From Ruegeria sediminis (GTDB lineage Bacteria; Pseudomonadota; Alphaproteobacteria; Rhodobacterales; Rhodobacteraceae): a stretch of DNA of 60,235 nucleotides. The notes below the pieces were generated by a model. The model was not told the DNA's origin. It searched no databases and was given only the letters and a program-made list of their open reading frames with translations. Numbering within the stretch: the first letter of the stretch is position 1; the number at the start of each line of letters is the position of its first letter. A program made the translations under genes and the position numbers. The DNA is taken from NCBI RefSeq assembly GCF_005938215.1, contig NZ_VCPD01000012.1, positions 1 through 60,235 of the forward strand. The letters are read 5' to 3'. Positions 27,390 through 34,951 of the stretch are shown here, piece after piece.

Positions 27390-27818
27390 TCAGTTTCTCA
27401 AAGAGCCAGATTTATCCGGGATGGACAATCGTATAACGGCGTCCCAAAACCTGCCGTTCTCTTGCAAGTGGCTGTCTGCAACGGTCACATCTAACATACC
27501 CAATGCTCTTTTTGCTATTGCAGTTATGCAGTCAAAAGAAGATACCACAACGTCTGGCTTGTCAGATCGATTTGCTATGTTGTTCAAGGTAAGCGTCTCC
27601 GTGGCAATCCCGCCCGTTCTCCATAGAAACTCTGAAAAAAGCTTTGCTGAGGTGTCGTCGCCTTGGTCACCGACAAGAATGTCAGTAACGGCTGACAAGT
27701 CGTCCAGGCTTCTCCGCAAGAAAAAGCGCTGATCACGCTGGTAAGAGGCTTGCCATGAGAAGTCATCCTTGCGGATACCGAGGCCGCTTGGGTAGTAAGA
27801 CCATTCGAGCAACACCAT
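27390..27818 (-). CDS. Unknown partner gene of the GGDEF protein (142 aa)
   Basis: Not recognised. The start at 27818 (MVLLEWSYYPSGLGIRKDDF) is chosen because AGGTGGAG lies just upstream. The protein has no signal peptide or membrane segment. It contains DILVGDQGDDTSAKLFSEFL and KPDVVVSSFDCITAIAKRAL, which could form an alternating beta-alpha fold. The stop lies four bases before the GGDEF gene, a layout often seen for a sensor or regulator of a cyclase-like protein. The 360 bases upstream (27819-28178) show no gene. Confidence 0.55.
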   Translation of the reverse strand: MVLLEWSYYPSGLGIRKDDFSWQASYQRDQRFFLRRSLDDLSAVTDILVGDQGDDTSAKLFSEFLWRTGGIATETLTLNNIANRSDKPDVVVSSFDCITAIAKRALGMLDVTVADSHLQENGRFWDAVIRLSIPDKSGSLRN

Positions 27819-28178
27819 GTGCTCCACCTGCTGTTTCTGCCGAAAATAGCTTCGAGGTAGACTAAGCTCCAAAGCTAAACAAATATTTATCGATCAGGTA
27901 AGGAATGGGATTTCGCCATAATACAAGGTTTCTTCCACGATACGCAGATTTTCTGCGGTCGGCCACCGCCATCGGTATCCTTTTCTCGGCAGAGAATTGA
28001 CGGCGTCTCGACACCGCCATGATATGCCGCCCCTCAGGCCATCACCCACTTTCGCGCGTTTCTCGATTCAGATTCAAGAGTGACAAATTTGGCGACGGCA
28101 GAGTATGCTTTGCCGACTAGGACAATCGACACTTGCACACTGACAGTCATCTACTGATCTCATTCATGGAGACAGAAG

Positions 28179-28421
28179 ATGAAACTCTCAGCGCGAACAA
28201 TTGTCATTTTGAACGATATCAGGCCGGCAAAGTTCGAGGATCTCGAACAAGCCAGGGTCGAACTCGGCCTCACTGTGAAAGATCTCGCTGACCTCATGCA
28301 AGTTTCGGATGCCACGATTTACAGGATGAAAAAGGCGCCAGGCAAGCGCTTGACGCCGCTCCAAAGCTTGCTCCTCACGCATCTGCGCGAGAATTACCTG
28401 AGGCCCATGTCGCTCGCATAG
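28179..28421 (+). CDS. Small helix-turn-helix protein (80 aa)
   Basis: The second half is an XRE/MerR-like helix-turn-helix: RVELGLTVKDLADLMQVSDA followed by TIYRMKKAPGKRLTPLQSLL. The N-terminal 25 residues are not recognised. The gene sits 75 bases left of the isolated IS21 end at 28497. Its size and composition suit a small transcription regulator. No partner gene lies downstream, and the 363-bp gap to 28784 holds only the IS21 remnant. Confidence 0.6.
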   Translation: MKLSARTIVILNDIRPAKFEDLEQARVELGLTVKDLADLMQVSDATIYRMKKAPGKRLTPLQSLLLTHLRENYLRPMSLA

Positions 28422-28496
28422 TAGCGGCCGAATTCGATCATCTCGAACACGTCCGAGCACACGAGCGAGGAAGACCCGAACCGAATCATCGAATGG

Positions 28497-28523
28497 TGTC
28501 AACGGCGGAACGATTTCCGGCCA
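28497..28523 (+). repeat. Isolated IS21 terminal repeat
   Basis: These 27 bases, starting TGTCAACGGCGGAACG, are identical to the left end of the defective IS21 element at 4017-4043, in the same orientation. No transposase sequence accompanies them, so this is a scar of a former insertion or of a deletion between copies. Confidence 0.75.
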
Positions 28524-28784
28524 TTTCAGGTTTGAGGCATCCGCTCAAGTTGTCGAGATTACGCATGGGGCGTCCATGGTGCGGCTCGGTGCGGAGATCC
28601 GACAGACACCACCACTGATTGGCCGCTGGCGAATTTTCGCACCGATCAAAGAAAAATGGCGGCCCCTAGCTGAGACCTGCATCAACATTTAACTACAAAG
28701 GCTTTACCCCCGAAAGGGTGCTTCTTTTGGTATCGAACAAAAACTGCGGGCACGGTCTGGCCAAGATGTGCGCCGGTCGATTTG

Positions 28785-29429
28785 TTAAAGGGATTCCTTC
28801 CGATTCCAGTCCCGGCTGGCAGCTGCCATGATGTTTTCGAAATCGTTTTCGCCACCCTTGTGCTCCAGGTCGTAGATCTTCTCCATTTCTTCTTCCTGGA
28901 TGATGGCAGCTTCCCGCTCCGCGTCCGAAAGGAGTCCGGCTTCGTGCACGATAGCCATCCGGTTGAGGCTGAAGTTTGGCCGGTACTCGGAAGGCACGGT
29001 TTTCTTGAATTCTTGAAGGCCCATTGTGTTGTGAATGGTCTTCATCGTCGAACCAAGGGTGCTCTCCTCGATATCCTTCAGCATGGCATAGTACAGATCA
29101 CTCGGAATCATCTTGATCTTCCCGAGGTGAACAACGGCGGAAATCAACTCGACCGGATCGTAGCCGGGGAATTCAGGCACCCCTGAGGCATTCAGCATCA
29201 CCTTGCCTGTCCGACCGCCCAGACGCAGCCCTGAAGACTGAGCAGGGGCTTCCTGCCCTTGGGAATTGACCAATGCTCGGAAAAGGTTTGAAGCCAGCCA
29301 GATCCCGCCATACACAACGACGACGCCGGTAAGAAGAGCTCCAAAAAGACTTGTGCCAGTGACTGCGTGGACATTTTTCGCCACGACCACGATTGCGGCC
29401 AGGATCCCGAACCCAATGATAATGTGCAT
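28785..29429 (-). CDS. Hypothetical membrane protein (214 aa)
   Basis: Not recognised. Two N-terminal membrane segments (MHIIIGFGILAAIVVVAKNV and LFGALLTGVVVVYGGIWLAS) are followed by a cytoplasmic helical domain of about 150 residues (VELISAVVHLGKIKMIPSDL, LLSDAEREAAIIQEEEMEKI). The membrane part lies at the N-terminus and the rest is soluble and charged, so a membrane-tethered regulatory or scaffolding role is possible, though unproven. It is transcribed divergently from the lipoprotein gene at 29601. Confidence 0.6.
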   Translation of the reverse strand: MHIIIGFGILAAIVVVAKNVHAVTGTSLFGALLTGVVVVYGGIWLASNLFRALVNSQGQEAPAQSSGLRLGGRTGKVMLNASGVPEFPGYDPVELISAVVHLGKIKMIPSDLYYAMLKDIEESTLGSTMKTIHNTMGLQEFKKTVPSEYRPNFSLNRMAIVHEAGLLSDAEREAAIIQEEEMEKIYDLEHKGGENDFENIMAAASRDWNRKESL

Positions 29430-29600
29430 ATTCGCCTCCCAAAAGATTTAGGAGCGAAATCATAGGTTTATTACCAGAAGTCAATAATAAAAATTATAAA
29501 ATTTCAAGTAGTTTCCATCGCAGGAAGAGTCGCGTTGGAGTTGTCCCCGACTTGGAGCTGTGCTTTAGTCCGGCCAATAATCATATCAGGGGTAAACTTC

Positions 29601-29996
29601 ATGAATCTTTCGCGCTTTATCAGCATCTCACTCGTTGCGGTTCTGGCCGCATTTGTGACGGCCTGTGTTCCCACGCGAGACGTTTCCGTGAGCCCGGTTC
29701 AGGCGTCATCACGCAACCTGGCCACCGCGAAAGCGCATATGGCCGCGGCCTTGAAAGACCCGGAAAGCATGAAGATTCGCAACGTCTCTCACTACAAGAC
29801 GGCCGAGGGCGACTGGATCGTCTGCGGCGAGATGGACGCAAAAAACAGCTTTGGTGGCTACAATGGTTACTCGCCATTCTATTTCCGGCTCCAGGGTAAC
29901 ACCGTCAAGAAGGCGCATTTTGGCGATGACTCGGACTGGCTGGCCACCACCGCCTGCACACAGTCGGCATCAGGCACGATCAAGGTCGCTGCCTGA
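29601..29996 (+). CDS. Small lipoprotein (131 aa)
   Basis: The ATG at 29601 follows AGGGG at 8 bases and gives a lipoprotein signal, MNLSRFISISLVAVLAAFVT, followed by the lipobox TAC. The mature part has VSPVQASSRNLATAKAHM, AAALKDPESMKIRNVSHYKT and a beta-rich section with a conserved-looking IVCGEMDAKNSFGGYNGYSP. The pattern of a deletion-prone 'KDPESMKIRNV...VCGEVNAKNSFGGYVG' segment recurs in small exported proteins of many proteobacteria. The role is unknown. Confidence 0.7.
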   Translation: MNLSRFISISLVAVLAAFVTACVPTRDVSVSPVQASSRNLATAKAHMAAALKDPESMKIRNVSHYKTAEGDWIVCGEMDAKNSFGGYNGYSPFYFRLQGNTVKKAHFGDDSDWLATTACTQSASGTIKVAA

Positions 29997-30092
29997 CCAA
30001 GAAGATCGCGTAAAACAAATTTGTAGTAAGCGGACATTCTGTCTGTAGATCACATGAATAGTATTGATTTAACCGTGGTCGGGATATCTCGA

Positions 30093-30422
30093 ATGGTCAT
30101 GGCAAAAGTCTCTTTGATGCTGGTTTTGACGCTTGCGGTGGCGAGCTGTGCATCGCTGCCAGCAGGAAGCCTGGGATGGCTTTTGTCTGCGCCGGCACAA
30201 GAGGTCACTGTCGGAGAGACCCCATATCGGGTTCTGAAGCACGAGATCCCCGATACATATTTTGCAGTTCACCGAGACGCCATGGGATATGTGAACGCAG
30301 ACCTTCAGTATGTTCTGGGCGGAGTCAAAGCCATTGAGATTGTAAGCGGCTGCCTTGTTGTGGAGCGCCAAGTTCTCGAAAACATCTACATCGAAGCACT
30401 GGTCGATTGCCCGGAAAGCTGA
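30093..30422 (+). CDS. Small putative lipoprotein (109 aa)
   Basis: From the ATG at 30093 (or 30099) the protein has a signal segment MAKVSLMLVLTLAVASCASL with a lipobox-like VASC. The frame is open from an ATG at 30054 but those first residues would push the signal inward, so the later start is preferred. The mature protein has no family match that I recognise; it contains VKAIEIVSGCLVVERQVLEN and two further cysteines. It is separated from the previous lipoprotein by about 100 bases. Confidence 0.55.
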   Translation: MVMAKVSLMLVLTLAVASCASLPAGSLGWLLSAPAQEVTVGETPYRVLKHEIPDTYFAVHRDAMGYVNADLQYVLGGVKAIEIVSGCLVVERQVLENIYIEALVDCPES

Positions 30423-30490
30423 CAGCGGCGGTCGGCACGATGCCGATGGCCACGTGACCAGATATACGGTCGCCGGTATCCTGGTGTTTG

Positions 30491-31318
30491 ATGTCAAGAG
30501 CGCCCTCATGGGACGATCACAGAACCAGTGGCTTGAAAACCAAAGCCGCAACAACCACTTTGTCGGACGCGTGGACTGAAACTTGGAGCTATCTATTGGA
30601 AGAAAAAGAATATTTAGCGAAAGGCTATGCACGCCAGATCGTCGAGGAGTGCCGACTTTTTGAGGGCGATTTCTTGAAATTTTTCGAAGATGCCCTGAAG
30701 AGGTCAAACGGTAAAGGGAAGAGCCAACGAGATCGAGAGCGGCTGGCTCGTTCCCTACTGCACGCCTTTCAGGATGAGATATTTGGTTTCGGTTCTCAGA
30801 AAAACCATCGAAAGCTGAGGTTCCTGGTTGCATATCAGAAGCAGGGCAAATTACCTCGTATCGTTTTACGCAGTCATTTTTTTGATCAAGATGCAAAGGG
30901 TACCTGGACGCACTACGAAAGGGCGCATTCTGTTATAACAAACCACGCGCTTCAACGACTGTATTTAAGAGGGGGTGCAAGAACACTTGGGGATGTTAAG
31001 GCGCATACCAGAAGAATTGCCGGATGGATTTCCACAATCAATTTGTTCAAACAAGAAAATTCTGTGCCAATCCCGACATCAGATGGTTTGTTTGCAATAA
31101 AAACCAGGGGTGCTGAGAGTATCCTCGTAACTTACATTTCAAAGGAAAATCTGTTTGGTAGAGCCCTGGAGAACTGGGAGGATTTACAAAGAGAAGAAAA
31201 CCTAGTTTCGGATTCTCCGGACATCTTCCCTAAAGATTTCGAAGGCAAGAAACCTTCGGAGCTTGCTCGGGCGACTGAACTACTCCCCATCCGTTGGACA
31301 GGATCTGGCGTAAGTTAA
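30491..31318 (+). pseudogene. Hypothetical gene, 3' end cut by IS3
   Basis: The frame begins at ATG 30491 (a TTG three bases earlier is also possible) and gives a basic, helical protein of about 275 residues. Segments include KSQRDRERLARSLLHAFQDE and HYERAHSVITNHALQRLYLR. The final codons and the stop at 31316-31318 lie inside the IS3 terminal repeat, which starts at 31306. The native C-terminus is therefore lost, with at least RWTGS as the last native residues. No family is recognised. It may still produce a slightly shortened protein. Confidence 0.55.
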
Positions 31319-32190
31319 GCTACTTTTTGCTCCTGCTGATCGGGTTGGGTTTCATCTTTTCTCAGCCAATAGACCACGGCTGGCGGTCTGCCGCCAAGGG
31401 CGGAATGGGGGCGCTTGCGGTTGTAGAACTCGATCCATTTTCCGACGCCCGCCTTTGCCTCCGATCCGGTCTCCCAGGCGTGCAGGTAGACGCACTCGTA
31501 TTTCAGGCTCCTCCAGAGCCGTTCAACAAATATATTGTCGAGGAACCGGCCTTTGCCGTCCATGGAGATGCGCACACCGGATCGGCGCAATCGGTCCGTC
31601 CAGGCAAACGATGTGAATTGGCTGCCCTGATCCGTATTCATGATCTCGGGCGGGCCGAACTTATGGATGGCTTCGTTCAGCGCCTCGACGCAGAACTCGG
31701 CTTCCAGCGTGTTCGAGATGCGCCAGGCCAGAACCTTGCGCGTGTGCCAATCCATGATCGCCACCAGATACAGGAACCCGCGCCGCATCGGCAGATAGGT
31801 GATGTCTGCGGCCCAGACCTGGCCGGGCCGATCAACGCGCAGCCCCCTGAGCAGGTAGGGATAGGTCTTGTGCCCCTTCGCCGCCTTGCTGGTGTTGGGC
31901 TTCTGGTAGATCGGCATCAGGCTCATCAACCGCATCAGCCGGCGGATGCGCTTTTCGTTGACCAGGTGTCCCTCGTTGCGCAAGTGCCATGTCATCTGCC
32001 GAACCCCGAAGAACGGTGTCTCAAGGAATTGTTCATCAATTTGGCGCATGAGCGCGAGGTTCAGCGCCGTTTCGCCCTTGGGCCGGTAGTAGAACGAGGA
32101 CCGCGAGATCGACAGCAGTCGGCACTGCTTGCCGATGGACAAATCCGGATTGACTGTCTCGATCATCTCCCGCCTCACTTTCCGGTCCAC
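31315..32190 (-). CDS. IS3-family transposase OrfB
   Basis: The 291-aa integrase-type transposase has the DDE core of the retroviral integrase family: VWAADITYLPMRRGFLYLVA (first Asp), MNTDQGSQFTSFAW (second Asp) and DNIFVERLWRSLKYE (Glu). It ends in the IS3-type FYNRKRPHSALGGRPP. The N-terminal helical part contains LLSISRSSFYYRPKGE. It overlaps orfA by 16 bases, and a -1 ribosomal frameshift would give the OrfAB fusion that is the active transposase in this family. Confidence 0.93.
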   Translation of the reverse strand: MDRKVRREMIETVNPDLSIGKQCRLLSISRSSFYYRPKGETALNLALMRQIDEQFLETPFFGVRQMTWHLRNEGHLVNEKRIRRLMRLMSLMPIYQKPNTSKAAKGHKTYPYLLRGLRVDRPGQVWAADITYLPMRRGFLYLVAIMDWHTRKVLAWRISNTLEAEFCVEALNEAIHKFGPPEIMNTDQGSQFTSFAWTDRLRRSGVRISMDGKGRFLDNIFVERLWRSLKYECVYLHAWETGSEAKAGVGKWIEFYNRKRPHSALGGRPPAVVYWLRKDETQPDQQEQKVA

Positions 32191-32468
32191 GGCTTGAGCT
32201 TTCTGGACAAAAAATCGTTGGCTACAGCCAGCTCCCCGATCTTGGCGTGCAACTCCTTGACCTGCTCCTCGTCAATCTCGGGGGCTTTCTTGCCACCACG
32301 TTCGAACACGCCGGATGCGCCTTCCAGCAATGCCCGCTTCCAGGTGTGGATCATCGTCGGATGAATCCCGAACCGGCTTGCCAGCTCGGCCACCGTTTGC
32401 TCACCCTTCAGCGCCTCAAGCGCCACCTTCGCCTTGAACTCAGGCGAATGCTGCTTCCGTTTCGACAT
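32175..32468 (-). CDS. IS3-family OrfA
   Basis: The 97-aa protein has the helix-turn-helix of IS3 OrfA (FKAKVALEALKGEQTVAELA, SRFGIHPTMIHTWKRALLEG) and a C-terminal leucine-zipper part (EEQVKELHAKIGELAVANDF) that pairs with OrfB after frameshifting. It is complete and lies at the right end of the element. Confidence 0.92.
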   Translation of the reverse strand: MSKRKQHSPEFKAKVALEALKGEQTVAELASRFGIHPTMIHTWKRALLEGASGVFERGGKKAPEIDEEQVKELHAKIGELAVANDFLSRKLKPWTGK

Positions 32469-32519
32469 CTCTGATCTCCTTCTCGTCGAAGATCAGCAGA
32501 CAGCAAATCATAGCTTACG

Positions 32520-32744
32520 TCAGCGTCCGATTTTCTGGGGGTAGCTCACCTCGCCCGTCTCACTGAAATATGCTTCAACGCCCCCGAAGCCCAAACGCCG
32601 CTCACAGATGTAGTGAACAATAGCTGTCAAGGCATCTCGCGCGTCAGGATGCATGTAGGGAGATGGGTTGTCTTCTAGCGCTAGAGCCATCTTGTACTGT
32701 TCGACAAGCTCATCCATTTTTTTGCGGTCCTGTTCGAGCATCAT
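32520..32744 (-). pseudogene. Small gene, 3' end cut by IS3
   Basis: From ATG 32744 (or 32741) the frame reads MMLEQDRKKMDELVEQYKMA and then continues through IVHYICERRLGFGGVEAYF to a TGA made by the IS3 end at 32520-32522. It has therefore probably lost its native C-terminus. The start overlaps the stop of the upstream gene (ATGATG containing TGA), so the two are coupled. No family is recognised. Confidence 0.5.
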
Positions 32745-32974
32745 GCCACCCCCTCGCCCACAAACTTTGGCGACATCGAGGGGAACACCTGGACAAGCGA
32801 CAGCATGGCTTCTTTGATATCCGCATAGCCGCGCTTCAGGTTCCTTTCCTCCACGAATGCTCCTGCCTCCTCGCCATCCTCGCGTATAAATGTCAGCCAC
32901 TGGTGATCACGAAAAACGGTGTTTGGTTGCATAGTTGCGCTGTATCCCACTCCATTCATGATGAACTTGGTCAC
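32741..32974 (-). CDS. Hypothetical protein (77 aa)
   Basis: Not recognised. The protein starts MTKFIMNGVGYSATMQPNTV and contains HQWLTFIREDGEEAGAFVEE and IKEAMLSLVQVFPSMSPKF. It has no signal peptide or membrane segment. Its stop overlaps the start of the gene at 32744. The pair probably formed one operon before the IS3 insertion. The short distance to the XRE gene at 33081 on the same strand leaves open co-transcription with it. Confidence 0.55.
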   Translation of the reverse strand: MTKFIMNGVGYSATMQPNTVFRDHQWLTFIREDGEEAGAFVEERNLKRGYADIKEAMLSLVQVFPSMSPKFVGEGVA

Positions 32975-33080
32975 CTGCCCTTTTCGAACTCTTAGGCCTC
33001 CTTCCCACTGTGCCGACCTGAAATACCGGATGCGGGATCCGAGTTTAGAGTCATAGTATTCTTTTTTGTTTGCTCGTCTG

Positions 33081-33401
33081 TCATGACTGCTTTCTCGCTC
33101 TAAAAGGCTCGGTGATCACAGACATAAACACATCCATGTCCCAGCCCTTGATTGCTTCCCAAGCCAAGGCTCTTGGCTCCAACTCCAATGCCTCGGCGAA
33201 GAATTCCAGTCGCTCCGCAGGTAGTCTGCTCTTCCCAGCCTCGATTGCTGCGATGAAAGATGGGTTGTTGAGACCCGTCCTTACGGCCAGCTGCTGCTGT
33301 GTCAATCCGACATTGCGGCGAGCTTCTTTAACGTATTTGCCGAATTCAGCCCTGGTTTCGTCGTTGGATTCGACGCAGTTCAAAAACTCGCTGATTTCCA
33401 C
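33081..33401 (-). CDS. XRE-family helix-turn-helix regulator (106 aa)
   Basis: A canonical XRE domain occupies residues 18-72: FGKYVKEARRNVGLTQQQLA, VRTGLNNPSFIAAIEAGKSR, LPAERLEFFAEALELEP. The GTG start overlaps the TAG of the preceding 147-aa gene (GTAGTG), so the two are translationally coupled. Gene order (unknown protein first, XRE second) matches HigBA-type arrangements. It probably binds the divergent promoter region at 33845-34305, which carries a cluster of TTGCAA sites. Confidence 0.82.
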   Translation of the reverse strand: MEISEFLNCVESNDETRAEFGKYVKEARRNVGLTQQQLAVRTGLNNPSFIAAIEAGKSRLPAERLEFFAEALELEPRALAWEAIKGWDMDVFMSVITEPFRARKQS

Positions 33402-33844
33402 TACACCGCCTCCGCAAACTTCAGGTTCTTGAATGCATTCTTCTCGATGTCTGCCTTTGCCCCCTGCCCCAACTCGATTTCCAACTTGGGGCTTGCCTGG
33501 TGATAAATGTGCTTTTTCACGGCCCTTGTCAGGCGCCAGCCATCACCTACACGCTTGGCTTCAATGGAAGTCGTGAGCACGCCGCCGCGATATGATGATG
33601 GGAAATCGAAACCTGGCGTAAACTTAACCTTCGCGCCGATCATGTTTTTTATGGATACCCCTCGATCTTTGAGCATGTCCTCAAAGTCCCAGATCTTTTC
33701 CTGGATTTCCTCAAACGAAAGTGTGTGAGTAGTCGCCCGGCCATACAGATCGCGGAGGTACTGCTTCTCGGTTTCAAAATTGTAACTTTCGTCTCGCGTA
33801 GTCAGTTTCAATGTTGCCATTTTTGATTCCAATTTATTGCTCAT
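33401..33844 (-). CDS. Unknown protein coupled to an XRE regulator (147 aa)
   Basis: Not recognised. The start at 33844 (MSNKLESKMATLKLTTRDES) follows GGAGTGG. A start at 33820 (MATLKL) is an alternative. The protein is basic, with WDFEDMLKDRGVSIKNMIGA, FDFPSSYRGGVLTTSIEAKR and WRLTRAVKKHIYHQASPKLE. It does not look like a RelE/HigB toxin by motif. Its one-base-scale overlap with an XRE gene suggests a regulated pair, possibly toxin-antitoxin or a control module for the divergent operon. Confidence 0.6.
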   Translation of the reverse strand: MSNKLESKMATLKLTTRDESYNFETEKQYLRDLYGRATTHTLSFEEIQEKIWDFEDMLKDRGVSIKNMIGAKVKFTPGFDFPSSYRGGVLTTSIEAKRVGDGWRLTRAVKKHIYHQASPKLEIELGQGAKADIEKNAFKNLKFAEAV

Positions 33845-33886
33845 AACCACTCCGGTTAATAGACATATTGCGCGCCCAAAAATTGA

Positions 33887-34157
33887 TTGCAAGGTCTTTA
33901 TCAAAATTTCTTGCAAAAACACTTTGCGAGATCAATAAACAGTTTACAAGAACAACAATACCTACAGTCATACAGCAGCCCCAACCCCAGAAATACTAAC
34001 CTTGCAAAATACCGGGGACCTATTGTTCCAAAACAAACACAACAGCCAAACTTGGCCATGTTTTTTGGTGAAAACACTTACCGTCTCGCCCTGCTTCGCT
34101 ACTGCATCCGCAATTCCGATTAATTGGCAACTTGCAAATTGCAAAATACCAATTAAT
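33887..34157. promoter_or_regulatory. Divergent promoter region with five TTGCAA sites and an inverted repeat
   Basis: In the 460-bp AT-rich gap (33845-34305) between two divergent operons, the self-complementary hexamer TTGCAA occurs at 33887, 33911, 34002, 34132 and 34139. The last two are flanked by ATTAATTGG (34119-34127) and CCAATTAAT (34149-34157), a perfect inverted repeat. The string TTGCAAAATACC is repeated at 34002 and 34139. The arrangement suits a multi-site operator for the XRE protein encoded at 33081. Confidence 0.6.
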
Positions 34158-34305
34158 AGCGACACTTCTCAGATGGTATATTTTCCATTGACGCCAGATC
34201 AATCAAAACATAAAACAAATCGATGGCAACAGTTAGAATCAAAGGTGAATTCAAAAAAAATGATGCCGGTTAGCCGGATTAATTGTCTTTTGGGGACCCT
34301 ATAAG

Positions 34306-34665
34306 ATGACAACAGAAACCCTTGATCTTTGTGTCGACTATCCACTTTTTGTGAATACCGACACTATTACTTCGTTCGTCCCGTCGGTCGGGCCAGGCTG
34401 GGTTCCGCTGGTGCGCGAAATGCTGGATGAGCTCAGAGTGATGACCCAAGATTACCCTACTCAACCACATTTTACTGATATCAAGGAGAAATTTGGGAAG
34501 CTGGACGCACACACAGACGTTGGCAACGAAGAGATTTATGACCTTTTTGACAAATATAATGAGATTTCTGAGCACGTCTGTGCGCTGTGCGGCAACTACA
34601 GTGATCGGAATACAGAAGGGTATGAGCTCTGTCAGCCAATTTGCAGAAGTTGCATAAATGGCTGA
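34306..34665 (+). CDS. Cys-rich family protein A1 (119 aa)
   Basis: First gene of a nine-gene overlapping operon. It is one of three paralogs (with 34948 and 36117) sharing a pattern of PGWVPLVREMLDEL, then DIKEKFGKLDAHTD, then a C-terminal CALCGNYSD with further cysteines (ICRSC) that looks like a zinc ribbon. The 'GW..L...L' plus 'IKxKFGxLRxY' plus CxxCG layout recurs in small uncharacterised proteins of phages and plasmids. No function is assigned. It overlaps the next gene by eight bases. Confidence 0.65.
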   Translation: MTTETLDLCVDYPLFVNTDTITSFVPSVGPGWVPLVREMLDELRVMTQDYPTQPHFTDIKEKFGKLDAHTDVGNEEIYDLFDKYNEISEHVCALCGNYSDRNTEGYELCQPICRSCING

Positions 34666-34951
34666 TCGTTTGAGAGATCTGACGACAAGAGAGCTGCTCG
34701 ACGAGATGCGCCGCCGGTTGCGTGAGACGCATCCGGATATGGGTGCATATGTTTTCAAGCAATTGCTGCCTGATGACATGTACCAGCCGCTCAATGAACA
34801 CCACCAGCGGCTCGTCGAGGTCACCATGGATTGGCTCGAAGCCGAATTCGCACAGCATAGAAGGTCCCTGCATTCTGACCGGCCAGGCAGCGTTGAGGAT
34901 GCCATTGATTGGATGTCTGAGCGTCTCGAAATTCTGGAGAGCAAACGATGA
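34658..34951 (+). CDS. Hypothetical helical protein (97 aa)
   Basis: Not recognised. It starts MADRLRDLTTRELLDEMRRR and continues with VFKQLLPDDMYQPLNEHHQR and VEDAIDWMSERLEILESKR. It is charged and almost certainly all-helical, with no cysteines beyond chance and no membrane segment. It overlaps the gene before by eight bases and the gene after by four (ATGA), so all three are translated as a unit. A structural or adaptor role among the Cys-rich proteins is possible but not shown. Confidence 0.6.
   Translation: MADRLRDLTTRELLDEMRRRLRETHPDMGAYVFKQLLPDDMYQPLNEHHQRLVEVTMDWLEAEFAQHRRSLHSDRPGSVEDAIDWMSERLEILESKR

Larger units (their letters stand above)
31306..32522 (-). mobile_element. IS3-family insertion sequence, intact genes
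   Basis: The 1217-bp element has orfA and orfB in the -1 frameshift arrangement. Its ends read TGGCGTAAGTTAAGCTA from 31306 and, inward from 32522, TGACGTAAGCTATGATT. Flanking bases (GATC on the left, GCGT on the right) do not form a target duplication. The element provides the stop codons of genes on both sides, which shows that it disrupted both, probably through insertion followed by an adjacent deletion. Confidence 0.85.

Noticed and set aside
31294..32364. Long plus-strand open frame of 356 codons
   Set aside because: It is antisense to the IS3 orfA/orfB genes, whose family motifs are clear; the plus-strand protein has no family features.
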